Assembly (NCBI GenBank): GCA_010645155.1
Contig: CM021319.1
Location: 171,561 to 235,560 of the forward strand
Length of the DNA: 64,000 nucleotides
Direction: 5' to 3'
DNA from: Tigriopus japonicus
Lineage: Eukaryota; Arthropoda; Copepoda; Harpacticoida; Harpacticidae
Below are positions 1 to 12,025 of this stretch, in pieces (position 1 is the stretch's first letter; each line of letters starts with the position of its first letter). A program made the position numbers and the translations under genes. The notes under the pieces were generated by a model. That model was not told where the DNA came from. It saw nothing but the letters and a program-made list of their open reading frames with translations, and made no database searches.

Positions 1-1
1 C

Positions 2-160
2 CTCCAAAATCTCGATCTGGCCCAACAACGCGTGCGCAGTCACGTGTCTCGCAATGTGGCCGGTTTAATCCGACCAGGATCGGAAGGCCCACCCGTCTCT
101 TCCGCCCCTTCAGGCCCCAGTGGCCTGTCTTTAGGCCTGAACGAAGAGGACGTGGAATAA
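2..160 (+). CDS. C-terminal end of an unidentified protein (5' partial)
   Basis: An open frame runs from the window edge to a TAA stop at 158-160 and encodes the last 52 residues of a protein. The tail is rich in Ser, Pro and Gly and ends in the acidic residues NEEDVE. No family is recognisable from so short a low-complexity tail. An AATAAA overlaps the stop (156-161) and another lies at 318-323, next to the end of the convergent CCDC97 gene, so the two 3' UTRs probably meet or overlap. The base composition is GC-rich like the genes that follow, which supports a real coding end. Confidence 0.6.
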   Translation, partial: LQNLDLAQQRVRSHVSRNVAGLIRPGSEGPPVSSAPSGPSGLSLGLNEEDVE

Positions 161-332
161 AACCGAGATCGAGTGATCCGACCGAGTCAAACATTCTTCC
201 TGCGATGAATGAACACTGCAGCCAAGTGAGGGTCAAAGTTGGCCGAATGCAAATTAGTTTTCTTGTTTCGATTGTGGCAGTCTATTCAATGTCCTCGCCG
301 GGTACTAACCCATTTGTAATAAACGAATACGA

Positions 333-1178
333 CTAATCCGCGTCGAAATAGGCTTCCTCGGCTTCCCGATCCAAGACGTCCCAATCGTCCCAAGTGGGAT
401 CGTGGTCCACTTGGGCGTAATCAAAGTCGGCGTCTCGACCGTTCAAGAATTGTTGGCACATGAGCTCTCGAAATTCAGTCCGTAATCGCTCTTTTTCTTG
501 GGTAGAAACACGGGCGTCCCCAAGCGATTCTTCTTCCTCGTCGTTTTCAGAATCGAATTCTTCTTCCGGTTGAGATTGCGCTTGAAACCGACGTTTTTCC
601 CGCGCTCGATCCAGATCCAAGTGATCCAGGATAATACTGGACAATCGACAGTCCGATCGATCCTGGGATCGTTCGGTTAAACTCAAATCGGAGCCGCAGA
701 TTTGCTCGAAAAGCAACGGATTGCGTTGTCGCATAGTTTCCGTGGCAAAGTAATCGTGATTCTGTTTCAGCATGCTCTGCATCCAACGATACCGACGATT
801 GCGTCGACGAGTTCGACCCGGTTGCAGGATTTGAAATTGATCCTGGAGAGCTTGGGAAGGATTAGGGCATTGAGTTTGGCAGAAATCTAATTGAGATGGA
901 CTCAAATATCGGCCAAATCGGGCCAGAAATTGGGCGGGTTGCTCGGACCAGAGTTGGTGAGCGATGTGCCGCTTTTGGGCTTCGGTCAATTCGGGTTCAT
1001 CGCGTTGTTGATTTTGAAAATGAGCCGAACTCGACACGAGATGAACCAGGATCGATTCGAAATCAATGGATTTGGGCGGTGCTGGAGGCTGGGCGGTGGG
1101 TGTGGCATCCAGGAGCGTGGGAAATTGGGCGGGAACGAGGTTGGGGCTGGACTGACGTTCGGGTAGATCGCCCCACAT
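333..1178 (-). CDS. CCDC97: CCDC97-like protein (coiled-coil domain-containing protein 97)
   Basis: A single-exon gene of 281 residues. The N-terminal third is Pro/Ser-rich. Around residues 60-165 it carries the helical family block, including an E-RNPLLFEQ-G stretch in the middle. The C-terminus has the family signature QFLNGRDADFDYAQVD followed by an acidic tail with paired aromatic residues (EEAYFDAD). This arrangement matches animal CCDC97 (DUF2052 family). The human protein has been reported with SF3b splicing factors, so a nuclear RNA-processing role is likely but inferred from the family. An acidic run at residues 210-221 is probably disordered. The start at 1178 is the first in-frame ATG. 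The gene is convergent with the partial gene at 2-160. Confidence 0.85.
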   Translation of the reverse strand: MWGDLPERQSSPNLVPAQFPTLLDATPTAQPPAPPKSIDFESILVHLVSSSAHFQNQQRDEPELTEAQKRHIAHQLWSEQPAQFLARFGRYLSPSQLDFCQTQCPNPSQALQDQFQILQPGRTRRRNRRYRWMQSMLKQNHDYFATETMRQRNPLLFEQICGSDLSLTERSQDRSDCRLSSIILDHLDLDRAREKRRFQAQSQPEEEFDSENDEEEESLGDARVSTQEKERLRTEFRELMCQQFLNGRDADFDYAQVDHDPTWDDWDVLDREAEEAYFDAD

Positions 1179-1530
1179 GATAGATAATAATTGGATTGAT
1201 TTGATTCACCAAAAAGAGAAAGTTTCCGTGCTCTGTTATTATTGTTGTTGTTTACATGCAAGATTGGCAGGATTGCCGGAATATTTCATCCAAAAGTTCC
1301 AAACCGACGCCAAAAATGCCGATGGGCACGACCTTTTAGAGGATCCGAAAGGGGAGTCATCGTAATCGCCAATAAAAGTAACTAATTTTAAGTGCATTGA
1401 ATTTGGTCTCATTATATTTATGAGTCAGTTCATTGCAATAAATCATATATTTGAACAAAGCGATTGTTATAGTCACAAATTGTTACACAAATTGTTACAC
1501 AAATTGTATTGGATAGCATCAGATTTTGAC

Positions 1531-1630
1531 GTTTGGCAGGAATTTAAGAAGGTTGTTAATTTTTTTCGTCGAAATTGCCCGTCTTTAAATAATTAGGTAG
1601 CATCAAACTTCTTGAACTCCTGCCAAATGC
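1531..1630. repeat. Imperfect hairpin, about 100 bp
   Basis: The arm at 1531-1551 (gtttggcaggaatttaagaa and the following g) pairs with 1608-1630 with few mismatches across a loop of about 56 bases. An agcatca word sits beside each arm in direct orientation. It could be a small MITE remnant or simply a structured spacer; no target duplication was found. Confidence 0.4.
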
Positions 1631-3034
1631 CATTTTTTTACGTAAAAAGAAATTCCTTACATAGAGAAAATTTGCCCGTAAAGACGAAACACGGTTTTAA
1701 AGTACTACCCACAAAGTAAATGAAGTCCTTTTGACGAGGGATAGAACTGTCTACTTCCACAAAACCGGCAAAATCTAGAGAATCTATAAAAGAAAGTACC
1801 TAATGGAGAAGAAATGGTCCGTTGCGCAGATATAAATCTAAAAAAAAACACGAGTTCATTCAAAAATGCCTTTTTAAATAACGTTTTCAGTGGAGCTATA
1901 CTTCAATCAGATTTGTGGATATATAAATTGTTCTCATAGGCCAGATAGATAGCTTTTTCAACCCAATAGTGATCTTTTCTTTCTGTGTCTGTCATGCAAC
2001 CCTACAAGTTAATTTACAAGCGCAAGTGTGGATCGTATTTTGTTTACGCAAAAAACCAACAATCATATTATTACTTTGGCCAATTTTTTAGCGTTGCATT
2101 TTCTTCGAAGTTTTTATGGGCTCTGAGAATTGAAAAATCCGCTTAAAGAGCTTGAAACCCAAGAAAAAAACTAAATTTTCGACAATTTAGAGGAGAAAAG
2201 ACGATTAAATTGCCCGATTAGACAAAAAAGACAAATATCTTTTAGCGACGAATAAAGGTAAAAAAAGCGAAAAAAAGAAAAAAAAACGAGTAAGTTAGTC
2301 GTCTAAAGTTCCTGTCCCTACTGATTGAGAACCACAAAACTAGAGGTCTCATCGAAAAGGTAATAAGCGATGGCTTTTTGAGTAGAGGAAATGTTTTCGC
2401 CAGCATATCGAATTTGCGCTCTCCGCCAAAATCGATTTCAGCTATGTTCGATGACAAGTTATCGGGTTTCGAGTAGTAGTTGTAAATCTTAATAGTGATT
2501 AAGATATTGACCCAAAGTAAGAAAGGACAAATGGTTAAAATAAGAACAGCAACGGCATAAATTAGGGTTTTCAGGTATTGGATTTTCTTTTTCTTTCCAC
2601 ACCTGCCGTCAAACACTCCCGGATTTTGGCTAGGTTCAGAATAATCTAGCAACACTGGCCGAAAGTTCGGGGAAATTTGGCCGCCAAGAGGGCGTTGCGC
2701 CAAGTTTTGGCAGCACTGGTTTCGAAAACTCCTCCTCAGAAGACGAACAGTTTGACCGCGGAGTCCTTTTCAGAGCCATGAGACGAGATAAAGACGTCTT
2801 AATGTGAGATGCTTTTGACCCGCATATGGAGATAAAAATATTTTTCCAATGGCACGCTTGACTCATCGTACAAAGGAGTTCCTTCCCGTCGTTTTTTCTC
2901 AGAACGTTTCACGGCATAAATTTTATGGCCCCTGAATGGCTTCCTATCTAGGGAATGAGTCAAACCGTCATAGATATGGACAAAATATTGACAGGAAGAG
3001 CATAGATTATCTGAACTAAACTTAAACTTAAACT

Positions 3035-3088
3035 TAACCTAACCTAACTAAGCCTAACCTAACCTAACTAAGCCTAACCTAACCTAAA
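3035..3088. repeat. Interstitial telomere-like (CCTAA)n block
   Basis: About ten CCTAA units (TTAGG on the other strand) occur here, with an actaag interruption recurring about every 20 bases. This gives a higher-order period of roughly 20 bp. TTAGG is the ancestral arthropod telomere repeat. Degenerate aacttaaactta units precede it. The block is internal, flanked by ordinary intergenic DNA. Confidence 0.75.
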
Positions 3089-3192
3089 CATACCTAAAAA
3101 TATAGATAAACAACCCACATTTACTGAACAACGTTTGAAACAAAATCCCTCATGGAGGCGCAAACCCCAGCTCACAAAATGGTGAGCACGGG

Positions 3193-3672
3193 TGCTAACT
3201 TTGAGCAAGAAGCACTGGAATCCTGGAGTGGGAGGCTAACAATGAGAATAATGATTTCCTGTAAGAACAATTCAATTACGCTCTTCTGCAAATGTGACCT
3301 TGCATATGTTGACAAGAATACGTATTTCAATTTTCAGCTCAATCGAACGTCGGAGACAAAAGTTATGCTCACTCAAAGTTCAGTGCAAATACTACCGAGA
3401 ATGAATGAAATAGCCCTTTTGTGGTAATCGTTTTACCACTAAAGGGCCAGTTCATTCATTCTATGCTCTCTTCAGTACATAAGTTTGAGAAGGCAAAACT
3501 TTTTACTCCGGCATTCGATTGGGCTGAAATTTGAAATACGTGTTCTTCTCAATGCAAGCCGGATCTCATTTGCAGAAGAATGCAAATGGTTTGTTTTTGC
3601 TGGAAATCAAAATTCTCATAGCTAGCCTCCCACTCCATGATTTCCCTGCTTCTTGCTTTGAGCTATCACGAT
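3193..3672. mobile_element. Foldback (inverted-repeat) element, copy 1
   Basis: The two halves are inverted copies of each other. The left arm runs about 3193-3427 and the right arm about 3433-3672, meeting at a tight loop between gtggtaa and ttaccac at 3420-3437. Matching blocks include ggagtgggaggctaac against its complement near 3625-3640, and an inner block tttcagctcaatcgaacg against its complement near 3513-3531. The inner block is shared with the foldback element at 37200-37621, which makes this a family. No transposase is encoded; the open frames inside are by-products of the repeat. Confidence 0.6.
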
Positions 3673-4626
3673 TTGTTGTCGGAGAGAGGGGTATTTTTGG
3701 TTTATCTAGGGCTGCAGATGAGTCGTCTCCCAGATCGGAAGATAGTTAGGGTCAATAGCATAATTTTCTCCCATCGACGGTCAAGGTCAAAGAGAAACTG
3801 TGGAATTTTACGCCCGCCAGTCACGCCTCTTCATACTTTCTCACGGTTAGCTGAGACGCTTCTAAATGGAGCTTCCTTGGAGCTGAAAATGCCCGATGGT
3901 GGTAATTTTTAAATACTCCCCTTTTCCAATCTGACTCTTCAAAGAAGTTTAGAATGGGCTCCCTGATTGACAAGACCAAGACAGGACCCGAAATCGATCC
4001 CATCAAGAAGAACAAGAAGACGTCCATCCATCCATTTATTCCTCAACATTTTCCGTTGAAGCTGCATCCATCCTTACTTCCTTTTTTTTAGCCGTGATTT
4101 CGTCAATAGCATTCATTGATTTGGGCGCCCAAGACCATTCAATCCATTGACTGACAGGTAGTTGTTGTTGACTCTTAAAGTCATGGATTTAATATGGATG
4201 GATTGGAAGTTTGGGCAAATTGGGAATATATCAAATTCATTAAGAATCGAAGCGATATTTGAAATCAACGCTGGCTAGCTTAGGATGATGAGAGGGAAGA
4301 AAGAGAACGGCCAAAAATGACAATTCTTTCCGAGACATGCAAGACCAAACGTAATTTTTGGCTTTAAAGATAAAAATAATTGATTAAAAGAAGGTTAATG
4401 CGCTCGCTCGAGCAATCTAAATGATCCATTTTCTAGATAGAAACATAGTTCAAAGAAAAAACAAGACCCATTTTTGCCAATGAATGGCCGCTCCACTCCT
4501 TCTTATCAATGGAACTTGATTCATTGTCGCCCACCTCTCCTTTCCACCACCTTTCCAGGTCTTTGGCTTGTTAAACCCGCATTCCCCTACCTACAACTCA
4601 TTCCAATTCTTCCTATTTTCTAGTCC
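3673..4626. other. Upstream region of MFSD12
   Basis: Non-coding DNA leading into MFSD12. A polypyrimidine tract ending in ttttctag (AG at 4622-4623) lies three bases before the MFSD12 start codon. It has the form of a splice acceptor, so the gene probably has an upstream non-coding exon somewhere in this interval. That exon was not located. Confidence 0.5.
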
Positions 4627-6141
4627 ATGATGGCGGATAGCTCAGGCCCCGCCCCGGCTCCGCCTTCTACTTCTTCCTCTTCTTCTTCCCCGGTTTTGCT
4701 CCGTCGCTCTCAAAAGATCGGTTATGCCTTGGGTCACGTGCTCAACGATCTGTGCTCGTCCATGTGGTTCACTTACCTCTTACTCTATTTCCACAAAGTC
4801 ATTCAATTCGACAACTTCTACTCGGGCGTGGTCCTGTTCACGGGTCAGATCGCCGATGGACTGGCCACGCCCTTTGTGGGCTATTTCTCGGATCAGGGCG
4901 ATGATCTCGCTCTGTGTCACAAGTACGGCAAACGCAAATCCTGGCATCTCGTGGGCACCTTTTGCGTCTTGGCCAGTTTTCCGTTCATCTTCCTACGATG
5001 CATCGGATGTCAAACCGCGGATGACGAGGCTCAATTGGTGTATTATGCGGCTTTTGTGATCATCTTCCAATTCGGTTGGGCCGCCACGCAAATCTCGCAT
5101 CTTAGTCTCATTCCGGATTTGACGGATTGTCAGAACGAGCGAACGGGTTTGACGGCTTATCGCTATGGGGCCACGGTGTTGTCCAGTATCTCGGTGTACC
5201 TGATCACGTGGTTATTTTTGGGCACGGCGGGCGGGACGAGTGATATGGTGGGACCCGAGGATGATGTCCAATTCCGGAATATCATGTTGTGCTCGGTGTG
5301 TTTGGGCGCTTTGGCCTCGGCGTTGTTTCATTACTTGGTCCATGAGGATCCGCATCAGGAGAACCGACTCAATGGATCGGTTCGACCCGATGGGACTTTT
5401 AACCCGAGGATGTTGGTCCTGGATTGGTTCAAGGAGCCCACTTTCTATCTAGTGGGTCTGGTCTATCTGTCCACGAGATTATTTGTGAACCTGAGTCAGG
5501 CTTATATTCCGCTGTATCTCCAAGTGACTCTTCAATTGCCGCAAACCTACGTGGCCGTGATCCCTTTAGTGATGTATATCAGTGGTTTGGGCACGTCCAT
5601 CGCCATGAAATGGGTCAATCGGGTGGTGGGTCGGAAGCTCACCTTCATCTTGGGCTGTCTAGTGGGCGTGATGGGGTGCATTTGGATAAAGGTGGGTTGT
5701 CAAATGAACTCGGATGGAACGGGTTTCGAGATCTATGGCGTGGCCGTGGTCATTGGCATTGGCGGTTCGACCATGCTCATCACGAGTTTGAGCTCCACCG
5801 CCGATCTAATCGGGACCAATAATGACTCCGGGGCCTTTGTGTACGGGGCCATGAGTCTCTTGGACAAGATCTCCAATGGTGTGGCTGTGATATTGATCCA
5901 GCAGTTCATTCCCAGTAATACGGACACGTGCATCTTGTGTCGAGAGTACTTTCGTGATATCCTTTTCTACGTGTGTGGAGGAGCGGCTCTTTTGGGAGCT
6001 TTGTCCATGGCTGGGTTGTACCCATTCACTTTGGGTCAGCGAGCCCGAGATCTTCGAGCCCGGGCTTATGAGAGTCTGCCCGGAAATTCTTATCCCGAAA
6101 TCGGAGCATCTCGTGACGAACGTGAGCCCATGCTTTCGTGA
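4627..6141 (+). CDS. MFSD12: MFSD12-like lysosomal/melanosomal transporter
   Basis: An intron-less coding region of 504 residues with the hydrophobic pattern of a 12-helix major facilitator. After a Ser/Pro-rich cytosolic leader come family landmarks: IGYALGHVLNDLCSSMWFTY in the first membrane helix, GQIADGLATPFVGYFSDQ in the second with the MFS A-motif region after it, and the KYGKRKSWHLVGT loop. Mammalian MFSD12 is needed for cysteine entry into lysosomes and melanosomes; the same role here is inferred. Length is close to the human protein (about 480). The start is a tandem ATGATG directly after a likely 5'-UTR splice acceptor; either ATG could serve. Poly(A) signals of the AATAAA type lie near 6405 and 6427. 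The gene is convergent with GCP6, whose stop is 371 bases away. Confidence 0.93.
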   Translation: MMADSSGPAPAPPSTSSSSSSPVLLRRSQKIGYALGHVLNDLCSSMWFTYLLLYFHKVIQFDNFYSGVVLFTGQIADGLATPFVGYFSDQGDDLALCHKYGKRKSWHLVGTFCVLASFPFIFLRCIGCQTADDEAQLVYYAAFVIIFQFGWAATQISHLSLIPDLTDCQNERTGLTAYRYGATVLSSISVYLITWLFLGTAGGTSDMVGPEDDVQFRNIMLCSVCLGALASALFHYLVHEDPHQENRLNGSVRPDGTFNPRMLVLDWFKEPTFYLVGLVYLSTRLFVNLSQAYIPLYLQVTLQLPQTYVAVIPLVMYISGLGTSIAMKWVNRVVGRKLTFILGCLVGVMGCIWIKVGCQMNSDGTGFEIYGVAVVIGIGGSTMLITSLSSTADLIGTNNDSGAFVYGAMSLLDKISNGVAVILIQQFIPSNTDTCILCREYFRDILFYVCGGAALLGALSMAGLYPFTLGQRARDLRARAYESLPGNSYPEIGASRDEREPMLS

Positions 6142-6511
6142 AAAATGTTGGAACATTTTTTTTTGTCTTTTCCAAAAGTGATTTTCCTTTTTTCCTTTTA
6201 CCCCGACGTGTTATTCAATGAGATGAAAAGTATTTCTTCCTTTTTTACTTCGATTGATGTCAAACATGCCCACCGTTGTTGTCACAAAGATACCTTAAAT
6301 GTCATGCCATATTGAGCTCGAGCAGCTTATTATTATCTATTCTCGAACTAACGATGACCTCTGTCCAAAGCAAAACTAAACAATAGTCTTGTTGATCTGA
6401 ACGAAATAAATAAAAGTAGTACGTATAATAAAGAGCAAATAGAAATCTATTTCAATTACATGTTGAGTTTGTTGTTACTTCTATTACTGTTGTTTATGAT
6501 ATTAACATAAT

Positions 6512-9500
6512 CTATTCAAGCGTCGTTCTCTTCGTGTCGTAATATCCGTTAAAGTTGAGGCAGAGCAACAAATCGTAAAGATGGTATTCGTAACCTCTCA
6601 CAGCCAGTTTTTGCACCACTGAAACAATAAACGATAAAGCTAAAAGAGATGACTGACAAAAAAACATGAACGAAAAAATTTCAAGTCAAATCATATAACT
6701 GAAATACATATTCATTCATTTGTTTTGAATAACAACATCCTTGTAGGTTGCGTGAGAAGAGGAACATCAGAAAATGTAAACAAACCGGAACCTAGCTAGA
6801 CATTCTCGCGGAACCTAGTCAACCTTGCAAATCTTTACCTTTTGGTTTGTCGTTTAAATATCCATTCTGAAGGGTTGGTGCATGATCAAGTGTAAAAGGC
6901 GGCAGCAGTGATTGTTTGTGCGCATTAGTTTGGTCAAAAAAAGTGTGTTCGGGTTGTTTTTGTCCCTATCTCTCTTACCTGTGTACAGAAACTTGGAGTA
7001 CTCCTGAAACACCCGGTATGCTTCCTGGATTTGCGAGTATGCCGGGTGTTTGGCCTCCCCGGATTCCAGGATCCAAGACTGACTCGTCAGGAGTAAGGAG
7101 AACTTGACCACTATATTGAATATGTCGATGATGATCTTCTGCACAGGCTTGGCCTTCTTATTTAAAATGCACCTGAAATGTCAAAAATGACATTTGGATT
7201 AGAGGGTTAATTTGGATACAAAGGTCTTTTGCACTTTTTGTTGAGGAACTAGGAAAAAATTAACATTTTTTTTTTGGTCATCATTTTTGTAACTAGTTCT
7301 TTTACATCTCGAAGCAGAATAGCTATCAAACAGATATTTTTTTTAAATCGAGACGACGTTAATATGCTTGAGAGACGGAAATCATGTTTTTACCCGTCCT
7401 TAATCATCAAAATCAGAAGCTGGAGACATACCTGAAAAGGATTTTGTTCAGATACTTCATATGCGCGTCGTAGAGTGAATCCAACGACTTGACTTGCTCG
7501 CGAATGGCTTTTTCGAACTCGCCCCAAGACACGTCCAACACTTGAGTGGTCACATAATCTTGGGTAATGGTTACAAAATTGAGCATCTCGTGGCGCATCA
7601 AGTGGATCTGACGGATCTGCGAGCAATGCTCCAATCCTCCTATGGAATCAAAAATCATTTGTAGTCCTACACTTTCAAGCGACAAAAGCTTTTTGAGGTC
7701 TTACTCAGGTGTTTGAGGTCGAAGAAGACTTGCTCCAATCCCCAGGCAGCTTTTCTCAATTGAAGCAGAAACTTGAACACATCCCCGTACATTTCCACCG
7801 TTTCCGGAGTGATGATGATATTGGTGGGCCACGAGCTTCGATAGCCCAATTTCAAGCAATCCAAGATATCCTTGGCATCATTATAGTCATGGAAAGTGAA
7901 GCCCACGTTCTGAGCTTTCCCATCTTTTCGTCCTCGAACCGAGGTCATGAGCGAGTTCTCCACAATCCGATTGAGTGTGACCGGATTGAGGATCTCGCTG
8001 GCGGTTTTGGCCTCGGAGACTTCACTAAAGATAGATCGAGCCAAATGCTGGGCAAACTCGCCGTCATGGAGAAGCAAGTAGTTCCTCAAGGCCTTGAACT
8101 CATCCATCAGTTGAGCTTCCACTAGCAAATAGTTCAAGATGGACTCGTTCACCACTTGAAGTTGGGCCCTTAGAGGGATCAAGATGGAGTTCTCCATGAG
8201 CATGGACAGAGGTGTGAAAGCTTGAGGATCAAACTCTTTTCCCGATTGATTGGGAGATTCGAAAAACGACGAGAATCGTTGCACTTGGGATGCTCCCAAA
8301 TTCGGAAAGTTCTGGGCATATGGACGCACTTTGAGACGGGCTTCGATCTCGAATTCGGTCTTATGTGAAGGTGTGATGGGACTTTGCGATACTTTACCCT
8401 TCTTCGTGAACCTTGATGGATAGAGGACCTCTTCAATGGATTTGGAAGTGGGTCGTCGACGTCCATCGACCACCGTGAGATTCGTGGGACGAGATCGAGC
8501 TTTGGGATTGCCATTATCATCGGTGGAGGAAGGGTCGGGATCTTTTTCCAGGGCTGAGCTCAAGGATACGTAAATGTCGGGTTCGGGCTGTTTCCGACGA
8601 GAGGTCAAATTGTCGAGAGACTCGATATTTCTGTCGGTTTCGGCGTTTTCGATGAAGGAATCGGGACGTTTCCGTTTTTGCGACGAGTTCAGGTTGGATC
8701 GGCGCGAGAATTGGGCTGAGTCCGTTTGAGACTCGGAATCATCGGATGATTCGATTCGTCGACTAGATAGACATTGCTCTCGGACCCAAATAGGGAGGGT
8801 ATTGAAGTTCTCGGTGAGGATCTTGCGTTGCATATCATCGGAGAATTGGAAGAAATCGCCAATGATCTCGGTGACCACGTTGGACTCTTCATCTTCCAAA
8901 ACAAGAACAATGTTGCGTTGCTCATCTTCCTTGACTCTGACACTCTTCCATTGGACTTCTGAACTCGATTGCTGGACTCGTCGAGACTCTTCCTCCAATT
9001 CTTGGATTCGCTTCAGCTCCAATTGGGTCTTCTTGTTTTCTTTTCGCCAAAAAAGAATCCGATGGCTCTTGAGTTCCATTCGTCGGGTTCGCCAATCGTT
9101 GCGAATTTCCCGTTGATGAGCGGCTTTAAGTCTCAATTGATTCAAGGCCTCTTGCTCGGCCTTCTCAGCCTGCTCTTTCAAGGCCTCTTGAGCGGCTTTT
9201 TGAGCGGCCATTTGGGCAAATTTGTGGTCTTCCGCCCGTTTAAACTCCTTCTCGGCTTCTTTTCGACGTTTTTCTTCGAGCATTTGACCCCTTAGCTCTT
9301 CAAAGACGAGCCGTTTTCGGCGATCTTCCTCCTCCAAAATACTCTTCCGATGCTGACGAATCTTATCCAATTGCTCTTTATGACGTCTTCGAGCTACTTG
9401 AAGCACCTCTTTCTCCTCTTCCAATTCTTTCTCTTCTTGCTTCTTGAGTGTGCAGCTCTTTTCATCGGCTAAGGAGCGCATGGTTTGCACATATGCCGCA

Positions 9501-12025
9501 CAATTGGTCTTCAAACGAGCTTGCTAAAGAATAGAAACCCAAAAATTAGTTCATTGTGTCATTTGATCTCTTAAAAACCGGGCAAATTTCGGATTATTTA
9601 CTTCTTGATTTTTAGAAAAAATGTCACTTATAAAAAAAGATGGTGGAATCAGATTTGTTATTTTGTTCTTTCTCCGGTGCCCGAGTAATGTATCCTTATG
9701 GATTTTCGGTTTTCCATTGCCAGGACATCATATGTTCGTATAGTTTTTTCTTATCCATATTATACAAAACAAACGTTATAGCGAAAAATACATTATTGTT
9801 ATTACTAAAAGAAACCATTCCTATGTGCTTTTATTTATTTAATTAACTGCATTGAATTTCTGAGCAAGATCCTTGGCAATGGAGAATATTCGTCGAAATG
9901 TTCTTCAGGAATCAATGAGGCTATCCTAATCGTCAATATTACGATAAATAAAGCCAGATTGTCTATTGTTTTAAGTCCTCTTTCGTTTTGGATGGATTAA
10001 ATAGAATAATCCATGAAAAGTCCAGATATTCCATTGGCCTTCGTGCCATATTTGAAGGAATTTGAAGACTTTAGAGGGTAAAGCTTGGCTTCATCGAATG
10101 GTATCCATTGCAGATGATGCAATTTCAAAACTTCTTAAAGCAACTTTTTACTACCAAAACCTTTTCCTTGCCCGATGTTCAGGGGTGCACCAATTCCTTA
10201 CCTCAATAGGCGTGACCAGAAGTTGGATCGAGGGCTGTCCAGACACCAAAGGTGAGCACAAGTGATGCGCGGGTGAGCACAATTTCAGCAGATTCATGGA
10301 TTTGCCACACACATACACTTGATGTTGGATATCATTGATGAAGTTCCCACCTCCACAAATACTCGCGTCCAAAGGCAAATCCGCCACCGTGTGAGCATTT
10401 GTCCAAAAGATCCGATTGCGAGACACCAAAAAGGGCGCATTGGACACGATGCCAAACTCATTGAACTCATCTTCGCACATTCCTTGGAAGATCCACCTCT
10501 CCAGAAATCGGAAATAGGGATGAGCGCTCTGTTTCAGAAGCGAGACCAACACGAAATACAAGTCCTTGGTGTTGATGTGCAAGGTCCGATCAAAGAGATA
10601 GCACAGGAGTTGAATACCCACGGGTAAGGCTGCCTGATCCTGATCCAACTTGCAAAGGCGTCCCAAGAAATGGATCTGAATGGCCAAAGGTCGCAAGGCC
10701 GACAAAAGATCCAAGAATCGCTCTTTGACGCGCACGATATTGAGGACGGTGGTTCGATAGCCGCATAAATACTGTCCGATTCCCTTCAGAAAGCCTTCAA
10801 AAACCAATCCACCGTGTCTTGAACCCGAGGAAGACGAGATGGGATGGGCCTTGAGCTCCGAGAATCGTTCCAATCGGCGACAAAAGGCCCCGCAAGTCAA
10901 CAGATCTTGAACGGCCGAAAGTAAAGCCTCGGGACTTAGACCGGAAACGGTAGTGCCCGGCTGCCGGAAGTGAAACAATTGAGTGGGTTCGTGGTAGCCA
11001 AAGGTTTCCGATTCGATGCCGATCATGAGATATCCGATATGTCGCAGAAGTCGAGTCGTGGGAAGTACGATCAAATCCGGAATGACCAATTTGGGATCGA
11101 GACATTGCCAATGGGTTAACGTCCATCGCCACACGTGATGGACTGATTCGAGGCCGATTTCCGTGAGATAGGGCGGTTCCGGGGCGGGATTGGGCGTACC
11201 CAGGGCTTCCCAGGTTCGGTGGGCCGATAATTCGACCTCATGAATGGCCGACCAGAGATCGGGTGGGACTCGGGACGGGTTTTCGGCGGGTGGAGGCGAA
11301 TGATAGCCCTCGTCCGGAATCGATGGATCACGCGTCTTATTCGGTGGTGGGCAACGAATCCGGCGACGTCCTTGGAGATCCAAGGTCAAGGCCAAAGGCG
11401 GAACGGGGATTAATCCCGCGGGATGGGCCGAGAAGCCGAAAAAGGTCAAACCCGTGCCAGGTGGGGCGTGTAATTGAGCCAAATCCACGCCCCCCATGTC
11501 CGATGGGGTCACCGATTGGAGACCGGATTCCCAAGAGATAGGAGGGTAAGGTCGGACTTTGGACCCCGTGGCCTCGGGGTCATAAAAGGGCCTTTCTATA
11601 TCAGGCAGAGCCAGCGGTCTAGGCGCCGGATCCACCTTGGGAGGCGGGCTAGGAGGTGGGCGGGCCAAACGACACAAAAGTCCAATCACGGGCGCCAAAA
11701 ACGGATCTCGGGTCTGATGGGATTTCAAAGTTCGACCCAAGGTTTGGATTTGGGTGGCCGTGGAGGCGTGACCCCGGCATTGGAGCTGAAAAGCCCAGGC
11801 TTCCAATTCGTCCCAAGGACTGAGTGGGACGACGGGGTCGAGGAGATCTTCGGGGGGCTCGCGATATTGGAGCAAGGTTTGCGCGGCTCGACTTTTACTC
11901 GCACGCTTTAATCGGGAGGCGCTGGAAGACGATGAGGTGGGCCACAAGTGGCTGGACAGGCGTCCCAAATCGGCCCACAAACCCACTGGGCCGTCGAAAG
12001 GACCCCGAGGAGCATCCATACTCAT
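6512..12025 (-). CDS. TUBGCP6: Gamma-tubulin complex component 6 (GCP6), five coding exons
   Basis: Exons, in coding order: 12025-10202, 9523-7705, 7639-7432, 7172-6979, 6618-6512. All borders are GT/AG and phases join without a break, giving 1383 residues. Exon 1 carries the N-terminal GRIP region (about residues 350-605), with blocks such as LLTCGAFCRRLERF, FEGFLKGIGQYLCGY and VCGKSMNLLKLC that match animal GCP6. Exon 2 begins with a highly charged coiled coil (about 630-800), then a Ser-rich linker. The C-terminal gamma-tubulin-binding domain starts near residue 1040 and continues to the end, with LHDGEFAQHL, ILNPVTLN and the terminal NFNGYYD. GCP6 is a component of the gamma-tubulin ring complex that nucleates microtubules at centrosomes and spindles. 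The long insert between the GRIP halves separates it from GCP2-5. It is shorter than human GCP6 (about 1800 residues) because this insert is reduced. The gene is divergent from SIN1. Confidence 0.93.

Larger units (their letters stand above)
1179..3192. other. Intergenic DNA without a convincing gene
   Basis: AT-rich intergenic stretch between CCDC97 and the foldback element at 3193. It holds three tandem copies of an acaaattgttac unit near 1474-1508, an imperfect hairpin at 1531-1630, two overlapping minus-strand open frames at 2242-2866 that I could not support as a gene, and the telomere-like block at 3035-3088. Nothing else is recognisable. Confidence 0.6.

Noticed and set aside
2242..2866. 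Overlapping minus-strand frames, one with a predicted membrane helix (ILTICPFLLW region)
   Set aside because: No family pattern, the two frames do not join at a convincing splice site, and the C-terminus is low-complexity Phe from a poly-A/G tract. Probably chance.
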